From NCBI RefSeq assembly GCF_001424405.1, contig NZ_LMPS01000001.1, forward strand, positions 1,175,999 to 1,239,998: a stretch of 64,000 nucleotides of DNA. The letters run 5' to 3'. Below the pieces are notes generated by a model. The model was not told where the DNA came from. It did not search any database and saw only the letters and a list, made by a program, of their open reading frames with translations. Both the position numbers and the translations under genes were made by a program. Origin of the DNA: Dyadobacter sp. Leaf189. Lineage in GTDB: Bacteria > Bacteroidota > Bacteroidia > Cytophagales > Spirosomataceae. Below, piece by piece: positions 58,796 through 64,000 of this stretch (the first letter of the stretch is position 1; the number at the start of each line of letters is the position of its first letter).

Positions 58796-60163
58796 TTACA
58801 ATCCGTACTTCTCCATTCTCCGGTACAATGCGGCGCGGCTGAGGCCAAGCTCGCGGGCAGCATCGGTAATATTTCCATTGAAACGCTTCATTGCTTTCAC
58901 GATCATCGTCTTCTCCATGTCTTCGAGATCGAAGCCGGTAGCGGTTGTGGGTTGTCCGGCTGAGCTTTTCAGGAAGAGATCGTCGGGCTGTAATGTTTTT
59001 TCCTGCGACAAAATCACCGCCCGCTCAACTGCATGCTGCAACTCGCGGATGTTACCGGGCCAGTTGTACTGCTGCATTTTCTTGATCAATGCACTGCTGA
59101 TATCGTTAACTGGCCGGTTGTACTTTTTAGCGTATAATTTGAGGTAATAGTCAGCTAATGCGCTGATATCTTCCGGACGTTCGCGCAATGGAGGAAGGTC
59201 CAGCTCAATGGTATTGATCCTGTAAAGCAAATCCTGACGGAATGTCTTTTCAGTAACCATTTTTTCGATATTCATATTGGTAGCGCATATCAGGCGCACA
59301 TCCAGCGTAATGGGCTTGTTGGAACCCACGCGCGTCACCCGCCTTTCCTGGATTACAGTCAGCAGCTTCGCTTGCAGGGGTAAGGTAAGGTTACCTATTT
59401 CATCCAGGAATATAGTCCCTCCTTTTGCCTCTTCAAATCTTCCTGCCCTGTCCTCCTTCGCATCAGTAAACGCGCCTTTCACGTGACCGAAGAGCTCGCT
59501 TTCAAAAAGAGGTTCACTTAATGCACCGAGGTCAACTGCTACAAAAGGTTTGTCTGCCCGCTTGGAATGCTGGTGAATATGCTTGGCAAGCTGGGTTTTA
59601 CCAGTTCCGTTTTCACCGAGAATTAACACGTTTGCATCCGTTCCGGCCACTCGTTCCGAGGTGCTCAGCAGCTGGCGCATGATTTCGCTGGTCGCTACAA
59701 TGTTATCTGACGATGATTTTGCCTTCTTGGGATCTTCCTTGGATTTTTCTTCCTGAACAACAGCGGGCTTGTCTTTCCCGCCTTCGAGTGCCACGGCGAT
59801 CGTCGCGAGCAGCTTATCGTTTTCCCATGGTTTGAGCACAAAATCAATTGCGCCGGACTTGATCGCGCGTATCGCCATTTCAATGTCGCCGTAAGCAGTG
59901 ATCATGATCACCTTCGCTGCCGGGTTGATATCAAGTATCCTGTCGAGCCAGTGAAAACCTTCGCGGCCACTGTTCACGTCACGCGTGAAGTTCATATCCA
60001 GCAGGATGAGGTTATAGTCCCCGTTGGTAACCAGGAACGGCAGTTTCTGCGGATTTTTTTCGATGTCTACTGCTTTTGCGTGGCGTTTTAGCAAAAGTTT
60101 GGCGGCACTGAGTACGTCCACATCATCGTCAATGATCAGGATTTTGGCTTCGGAGAGTTGCAT
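58796..60163 (-). CDS. Sigma-54-dependent NtrC-type response regulator
   Basis: The 455-residue protein has an N-terminal receiver domain (acidic D12-D14, phospho-acceptor Asp56 in 'LILLDMNFTRDV', Lys in 'FVLKPWEND') and an AAA+ core with Walker A GENGTGKTQLAKHIH. The sigma-54 contact loop is ESELFGHVKGAFTDAKE (GAFTGA-type, GAFTDA here), and Walker B is 'GGTIFLDEIGNL'. A Fis-type HTH closes it ('NGNITDAARELGLSRAALYRRM'). It activates sigma-54 promoters when phosphorylated. It is divergent from the HlyD/ABC operon, whose promoter region has a sigma-54-like site. Its likely kinase is the NtrY-like protein at 47.2 kb. Confidence 0.95.
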   Translation of the reverse strand: MQLSEAKILIIDDDVDVLSAAKLLLKRHAKAVDIEKNPQKLPFLVTNGDYNLILLDMNFTRDVNSGREGFHWLDRILDINPAAKVIMITAYGDIEMAIRAIKSGAIDFVLKPWENDKLLATIAVALEGGKDKPAVVQEEKSKEDPKKAKSSSDNIVATSEIMRQLLSTSERVAGTDANVLILGENGTGKTQLAKHIHQHSKRADKPFVAVDLGALSEPLFESELFGHVKGAFTDAKEDRAGRFEEAKGGTIFLDEIGNLTLPLQAKLLTVIQERRVTRVGSNKPITLDVRLICATNMNIEKMVTEKTFRQDLLYRINTIELDLPPLRERPEDISALADYYLKLYAKKYNRPVNDISSALIKKMQQYNWPGNIRELQHAVERAVILSQEKTLQPDDLFLKSSAGQPTTATGFDLEDMEKTMIVKAMKRFNGNITDAARELGLSRAALYRRMEKYGL

Positions 60164-60177
60164 GGCTGTGCTAATTG

Positions 60178-60197
60178 CCGTCGACTTAAGTCGACGG
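60178..60197 (-). promoter_or_regulatory. 20-bp perfect palindrome before the NtrC-type gene
   Basis: CCGTCGACTT and its exact reverse complement are joined without a spacer, 14 bases upstream of the regulator's start codon. It could be an operator or a leader hairpin. A 7-bp hairpin CAGTTGC/GCAACTG at 60213-60231 lies next to it. Confidence 0.55.
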
Positions 60198-60431
60198 TTA
60201 TGGATTAGTTTGCAGTTGCTTTTGGCAACTGATTGTTATTGTGCGGTAAGTTAGTTGATACAATTTAGAATTCTATTTCCCGGCTTGCCAAAAACTCAGT
60301 ATTTTGAGCCTTAACACTAAAAAACAGGCTTGTCCGCAGCCGAACAAAAATGTCCGATAACGAACATTGGAAGTACTTCATTGATATGTAACCGACTTGA
60401 AATTGAGCGTGTTATCCTTATTTCCCTTCTT

Positions 60432-60447
60432 TGGCACAGCGATTGGA
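60432..60447 (+). promoter_or_regulatory. Candidate sigma-54 promoter of the efflux operon
   Basis: TGGCAC, five bases, then TTGGA match the -24/-12 pattern TGGCAC-N5-TTGC except for G in place of C at -12. The GG dinucleotides have the right 10-base spacing. It lies 46 bases before the HlyD start and faces away from the sigma-54 activator gene. Confidence 0.35.
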
Positions 60448-60492
60448 TAATCTAGGGAAAACTATCACGGCGAATTTTCAATAACACATATA

Positions 60493-61803
60493 ATGGAAGT
60501 CAGGACACCTAACTCAACAAGCACGAGCAACAACGGTTTTTCCGGAGGATCATCAATGGACAAAATTAAACCAAAGAAATTCTGGACTACCCAGCGGATC
60601 GGTATCATTGCCGGGAGCACATTGCTGGTCGCTTTTCTGGTTTACCAGTTTTTCTTCGCAGACAAGCGGAGCAAGCTGAATGTAGAACAGGACAAGCTTA
60701 CTGTATCAACCGTGAAGACCGGGCGTTTCGACGAGTTTATCGTGGTTACCGGTGTGGTTCAACCACTCAAAACCATTCAGCTGGATGCAATTGTGGGCGG
60801 ATATGTTACCGAGAAGCTGATCGAAGGCGGTAACATGGTCAAGCAGGGAGATATCTTGTTGAGATTGGAAAATCAAAACCTGAAACTGAGCTTCCTGCAA
60901 TCTGAAACGGAGGCAAGCCGACTGGTTAACGATCTTCAAAATACGCGTCAGAGCTTGAAAATTGCGCGGTTTAATCTTCAAAAGACATTAAGTGACCTGG
61001 ATTTCCAATTGGACCAGGCCAAAGATGCGCATGACCGGAATGTCAAATTATATAAGGATAAGGTAATCCCGGAGGCTGATTTTCTCAAAACAAAAAGAGA
61101 GTATGAGAAGCTGGTGCGTCAGCGCGAGATTGAGATAGAATCGCAGAAATACCAGGAGGAAAATGCGCGGATGACGATTAATCAGCTGGAAGGTACCCTT
61201 GCAAATACGCAGAAAAACGTGAGCCTGTGGCGCCAGACATTGGATAACCTGGTTGTGAAAGCGCCGGTGTCGGGTTTGCTTTCTTCCATGAACGTGGAAG
61301 TGGGTTCCAACATCAACCAGGGCCAGAATATCGGTCAGATTGATGATTTGAATGGATTTAAAATGCGTGTCAGTGTGGATGAGCATTACATTTCGCGGAT
61401 TTTCGCAGGGTTGCAGGGTTCAATGGAGTTCAATGGGAAAGATTATGGTTTGAAGATCATTAAAATCTATCCTGAGGTACTCAGCGGCCGGTTTGAGGTG
61501 GATATGCAATTTGATAAGGGAGCGCCAGAGCTGATCAAGAGAGGACAGTCGGCACCGATACGCCTGCAACTGGGCCAGCCTTCGCAAGCAACATTGCTGC
61601 CAGTAGGAGGGTTCTTCTCTGAAACAGGAGGTAACTGGGTATATGTAGTAAGCGAAGACGGCAAAAGAGCAGCCAAACGCAGCATTACCCTGGGCCGCAA
61701 AAACCCTGAGTATTTCGAAGTACTGGAAGGATTAAAACCAGGCGAAAAAGTAATCACAAGTTCCTACGAGAACTTCGGGGATAATGAGGTGTTGGAATTT
61801 TAA
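60493..61803 (+). CDS. HlyD/efflux RND-type periplasmic adaptor protein
   Basis: The 436-residue membrane fusion protein has a cytoplasmic Ser/Asn-rich leader, one membrane helix (about 36-54), a lipoyl half-domain ('GGYVTEKLIEGGNMVKQGDILLRLENQNL'), a long coiled-coil hairpin (about 140-250), the second half ('LDNLVVKAPVSGLLSSMNVEVGSNINQGQNIGQI') and beta-barrel domains ending 'GEKVITSSYENFGDNEVLEF'. It links an inner-membrane ABC transporter to an outer-membrane channel. A second start at 60556 (MDKIKPKKF) is possible. The ABC ATPase and FtsX genes follow on the same strand. Confidence 0.9.
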   Translation: MEVRTPNSTSTSNNGFSGGSSMDKIKPKKFWTTQRIGIIAGSTLLVAFLVYQFFFADKRSKLNVEQDKLTVSTVKTGRFDEFIVVTGVVQPLKTIQLDAIVGGYVTEKLIEGGNMVKQGDILLRLENQNLKLSFLQSETEASRLVNDLQNTRQSLKIARFNLQKTLSDLDFQLDQAKDAHDRNVKLYKDKVIPEADFLKTKREYEKLVRQREIEIESQKYQEENARMTINQLEGTLANTQKNVSLWRQTLDNLVVKAPVSGLLSSMNVEVGSNINQGQNIGQIDDLNGFKMRVSVDEHYISRIFAGLQGSMEFNGKDYGLKIIKIYPEVLSGRFEVDMQFDKGAPELIKRGQSAPIRLQLGQPSQATLLPVGGFFSETGGNWVYVVSEDGKRAAKRSITLGRKNPEYFEVLEGLKPGEKVITSSYENFGDNEVLEF

Positions 61804-61813
61804 AGGATACTTC

Positions 61814-61917
61814 GGCCGTCGGCTTTCGGCGGTCGGCCTTTTTGAGACTCTATTAGTAAATAATCAAATTAACAACAACCCTGGCCGACAGCCGACTGCT
61901 GAAAGCCGATAGCCAAG
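61814..61917. repeat. Heptad-periodic repeat locus 3 (inverted arrays)
   Basis: Four heptads (61814-61841: GGCCGTC, GGCTTTC, GGCGGTC, GGCCTTT) and, after about 40 bases, an inverse set (61887-61914: GACAGCC, GACTGCT, GAAAGCC, GATAGCC). They occupy the 120-base gap between the HlyD and ABC ATPase genes and end four bases before the ATPase start region. Confidence 0.8.
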
Positions 61918-61923
61918 AAACCA

Positions 61924-62601
61924 ATGATCAAAATCACCAACCTGCACAAGGTCTTCTCTACAGAGGAAGTTGAAACTACTGCGCTTAATGGCATTGACAT
62001 GGATGTGAAAGATGGCGAGTTTGTCGCTATCATGGGTCCGTCCGGATGTGGAAAATCCACTTTGCTGAACATCCTGGGTTTGCTTGACAACCCGAGCGAA
62101 GGCTCTTACGAGTTCTACGGCACGGAAGTAGCAAAAATGTCAGAACGTCAGCGTGCGCAGATCCGCAAGGGGAATATCGGTTTCGTATTCCAGAGCTTCA
62201 ACCTGATCGACGAACTGACAGTTTATGAAAACGTGGAGCTTCCATTGCTGTACCTCAAAACACCTCCTGCCGAGCGCAAGGAAAAAGTAGAGGCCGCACT
62301 GACCCGCATGAACATGATGCACCGCCGTAACCACTTCCCGCAACAGCTTTCGGGAGGTCAGCAGCAGCGTACTGCCATCGCCCGCGCCGTGGTAGCAACA
62401 CCCAAGACCATACTTGCCGATGAGCCGACAGGTAACCTCGACTCCAAGAACGGGGAAGAAGTAATGAACCTGCTCAGCCAGCTGAATGCATCGGGAACCA
62501 CGATATTAATGGTAACCCACTCGCCTTACGACGCAGGTTTCGCCCACCGGATCGTGAATTTGTTCGACGGCAAGATCGTGACGGAGAAGGTGCATGTATA
62601 G
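61924..62601 (+). CDS. ABC transporter ATP-binding protein, MacB/LolD type
   Basis: A 225-residue ATPase subunit. Walker A is GPSGCGKST (about 38-46), Q-loop 'FVFQSFNLIDELTVYENVELPL', signature LSGGQQQR (about 142-149), Walker B 'TILADEPTGNLD' and H-loop 'ILMVTHSP'. The sequence around the Q-loop is typical of the MacB/LolD/FtsE class that works with FtsX-like permeases. It sits between the HlyD adaptor and the permease starting at 63382, so these should form one mechanotransmission-type efflux system. Confidence 0.95.
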   Translation: MIKITNLHKVFSTEEVETTALNGIDMDVKDGEFVAIMGPSGCGKSTLLNILGLLDNPSEGSYEFYGTEVAKMSERQRAQIRKGNIGFVFQSFNLIDELTVYENVELPLLYLKTPPAERKEKVEAALTRMNMMHRRNHFPQQLSGGQQQRTAIARAVVATPKTILADEPTGNLDSKNGEEVMNLLSQLNASGTTILMVTHSPYDAGFAHRIVNLFDGKIVTEKVHV

Positions 62602-62607
62602 GTTGTC

Positions 62608-62752
62608 GGCTATCAGCTATCAGCTTTGTTTACTACAGTCGAGTAGAAGTCGTCAATTCTCTTTTTTCGACTGCCGACTGCCGACTGCCGACTGCCGACT
62701 GCCGACTGCCGACTGCCGACTGCCGACTGCCGACTGCCGACTGCCGACTTTC
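62608..62752. repeat. Heptad-periodic repeat locus 4 with 11 perfect GACTGCC copies
   Basis: Three heptads (62608-62628: GGCTATC, AGCTATC, AGCTTTG) are followed by about 40 bases and then 11 uninterrupted GACTGCC units (62669-62745) and one variant. The copies are identical, so the array is probably length-variable. It lies between the ABC ATPase and the next gene of the operon. Confidence 0.9.
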
Positions 62753-62772
62753 CATATTTAGCCAAATTAACC

Positions 62773-63369
62773 ATGAAAAGAATCCTGACCATTTTGCTGG
62801 CTTGTTCCGGCACATTTGCTCTGGCTCAGAAAAAATGCCATTTGAGCAGAAGTATTGACGACGACGGCAAAACAATGTCGATCCGGGTTACCGGGACGAT
62901 TGATGGTCGGGAAATTAATTTCTCCCGTTCTTTTGATGTGGCCGAACTGAGCCGCGACGAAAGAACGGAGTTGCGGGATGAAGTAATGGAATCAATAGCA
63001 AGCGGTGAACTGGATGTTCCTGAACCGCCTCAGCCTGTGGAAGCTCCTGCACCAGTACCGCCTGTCCCTGCCTTACCAGAGGAGCCGGTTGTTTATTCAT
63101 CAATTCAACCGGAGCCTGAATTCTCCCGGTCCCGCGATCCGCACAGGAAAGCTTTTGACGGCCTGGAATCGACTGGATACCGGAAGCATGTAAAGTACAA
63201 TCCGCAAACCGGCGAGCTGTTTTTGCAGTACCATTTCAAGAAAAACGAGGAAGAGTTCGTCTTTGAGAAAACCGTGAATGCGGAGGATAAATCAGAGTCG
63301 GAACGCCAGCGTATTATCGACAACTTCGAACGCGAAATCGAATTACCTGGCAAGGGAATGGACATGTAA
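62773..63369 (+). CDS. Secreted protein of unknown function in the ABC efflux operon
   Basis: The 198-residue protein has a signal peptide (MKRILTILLACSGTFALAQ). About 20-80 is polar with 'VTGTIDGREINFSRSFDVAEL'; a Pro-rich linker (about 85-115, 'PQPVEAPAPVPPVPALPEEP') follows; the C-terminal half is charged, with 'RDPHRKAFDGLESTGYRKHVKYNPQTGELFLQYHFKKNEEEFVFEKTV'. I recognise no domain. It begins 24 bases after the heptad array and ends 12 bases before the FtsX-type permease, so it may be an accessory part of this transporter. Confidence 0.7.
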   Translation: MKRILTILLACSGTFALAQKKCHLSRSIDDDGKTMSIRVTGTIDGREINFSRSFDVAELSRDERTELRDEVMESIASGELDVPEPPQPVEAPAPVPPVPALPEEPVVYSSIQPEPEFSRSRDPHRKAFDGLESTGYRKHVKYNPQTGELFLQYHFKKNEEEFVFEKTVNAEDKSESERQRIIDNFEREIELPGKGMDM

Positions 63370-63381
63370 ACCGCCAAGATT

Positions 63382-64000
63382 ATGCTTCAAAATTACCTCA
63401 AAATAGCCTGGCGGAATCTCCAAAAGCATAAGTTCTATTCATCCCTGAACATTTTCGGGCTCTCGCTCGGTCTGGCCAGCTGCCTTCTGATCACATTGTA
63501 CGTGATCGATGAACTGAGCTACGATAAATCATTTGATGCTGCTGACCGGATTTACAGGGTAAATTCGGATATCCGCTTTGGTGGTGCAGATATGACGCTG
63601 GCCGTCGCACCGGATCCGCTTGCATTTACATTGCTCAAAGATTATCCGCAGCTGGAATCAGTTGCGAGGCTGCGGGACGACGGAAGCTTTCTTGTACGCC
63701 GCAAAAACGCGACGGAGAGTCTGAAAGAGGATGTTGTATGTTATGCTGATTCCACCTTTTTCGACGTATTCTCAATCCCTCTCATTGCAGGCGATCGTAA
63801 ACGTGTACTCAGGGAACCTTTAACAATGGTGATCTCCGAGCGCGTTGCGCAAAAGTACTTCGGTTCGGAAAACCCGGTCGGGCAAATTCTGGTGCTTGAT
63901 AACAATCTTACCTATACTGTTACCGGTGTGATGAAAAACATTCCGGAACATTCGCATTTGTCAGCGCTGAACATGCTGATGGCTATGAGTGCTTATCCCG
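63382..64000 (+). CDS. FtsX/MacB-type ABC transporter permease (N-terminal part, runs off the window)
   Basis: About 206 codons are visible. The protein starts MLQNYLKIAWRNLQKHKFYS and continues with the first membrane helix ('LNIFGLSLGLASCLLITLYVID') and a MacB_PCD-like periplasmic domain with 'DRIYRVNSDIRFGG', 'LREPLTMVISERVAQKYFGSENPVGQIL' and 'YTVTGVMKNIPEHSHL'. This opening is that of the large Bacteroidota family of about 800-residue FtsX permeases with two membrane blocks. It follows the ABC ATPase and the unknown secreted protein and completes the efflux system. Confidence 0.92.
   Translation, partial: MLQNYLKIAWRNLQKHKFYSSLNIFGLSLGLASCLLITLYVIDELSYDKSFDAADRIYRVNSDIRFGGADMTLAVAPDPLAFTLLKDYPQLESVARLRDDGSFLVRRKNATESLKEDVVCYADSTFFDVFSIPLIAGDRKRVLREPLTMVISERVAQKYFGSENPVGQILVLDNNLTYTVTGVMKNIPEHSHLSALNMLMAMSAYP

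Larger units (their letters stand above)
60164..60492. other. Divergent regulatory region between NtrC-type regulator and efflux operon
   Basis: The 329-base gap has no gene. From left to right it holds a 20-bp perfect palindrome (60178-60197), a 7-bp hairpin (60213-60231), an AT-rich middle, and a sigma-54-like site (60432-60447) facing the HlyD gene. Confidence 0.6.

Noticed and set aside
62669..62745. GACTGCC tandem repeat as a protein-coding repeat or CRISPR
   Set aside because: It is between genes, has no spacers, and a 7-base unit does not keep a reading frame.

Overview
The window reads as a Bacteroidota chromosome, most likely Cytophagales and close to Dyadobacter or its relatives (inference from gene content). 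Supporting signs are CarboxypepD_reg-type TonB receptors, GH92 and GH127 glycosidases, an ORF6N protein, DUF1343/NamZ, LytTR and NtrC-type regulators, MacB/FtsX-type permeases opening with 'MLQNYLKIAWRNL', few recognisable Shine-Dalgarno sites, and several TAnnTTTG-type -7 boxes. No rRNA, tRNA, prophage or CRISPR array was found. The only mobile-type gene is a REP-associated tyrosine transposase (RAYT).

Layout. 0-10 kb: part of a surface polysaccharide cluster (glycosyltransferases, several methyltransferases, a UDP-HexNAc 6-dehydrogenase, UDP-GlcNAc 2-epimerase, a Wzx-type flippase, a FemAB-like acyltransferase). 10-17 kb: a LuxR-type regulator, a SpoU-type RNA methyltransferase, a lysine-rich protein, PgeF, a glycosyltransferase, a DinB protein and a phosphoesterase. 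16-25 kb: gluconokinase, an iron-siderophore uptake block (TonB receptor, two small membrane proteins, PepSY protein) behind a Fur-box-like palindrome, then a PQQ sugar dehydrogenase with cytochrome c and an aldo/keto reductase. 25-34 kb: GH92, HslU, an esterase, folA and fmt separated by a RAYT with hairpin arrays, then greA. 34-42 kb: a small HExxH protein, M42 peptidase, radical SAM protein, NamZ, and a tightly packed DinB / NRDE / ATP-grasp / LysE operon. 42-49 kb: a LytTR regulator, an ethanolamine-type permease behind a GDPD-like phosphodiesterase, an amino acid permease, an NtrY-like kinase and a HAD phosphatase. 49-53 kb: a TPP-riboswitch-led thiamine salvage operon thiM-thiE-thiD-tenA. 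53-64 kb: a TonB receptor, a PPOX-like protein, an LEA-type protein, GH127, and an NtrC-type activator divergent from a HlyD/ABC/FtsX efflux operon that runs off the window.

The most unusual content is non-coding. Four intergenic loci carry degenerate arrays of exactly 7-nt periodicity, each followed by an oppositely oriented array, so that each could fold into a long hairpin. A fifth locus does the same with units of 8-10 nt, and two more with purine/pyrimidine-rich units. The RAYT is flanked on its 3' side by seven regularly spaced small hairpins in one orientation and four in the other. The gene set most likely to be a little-described pathway is the DinB-NRDE-ATPgrasp-LysE operon, which has the look of a small-molecule ligation and export unit. 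All functional statements here rest on motif recognition by eye; no database search was run.
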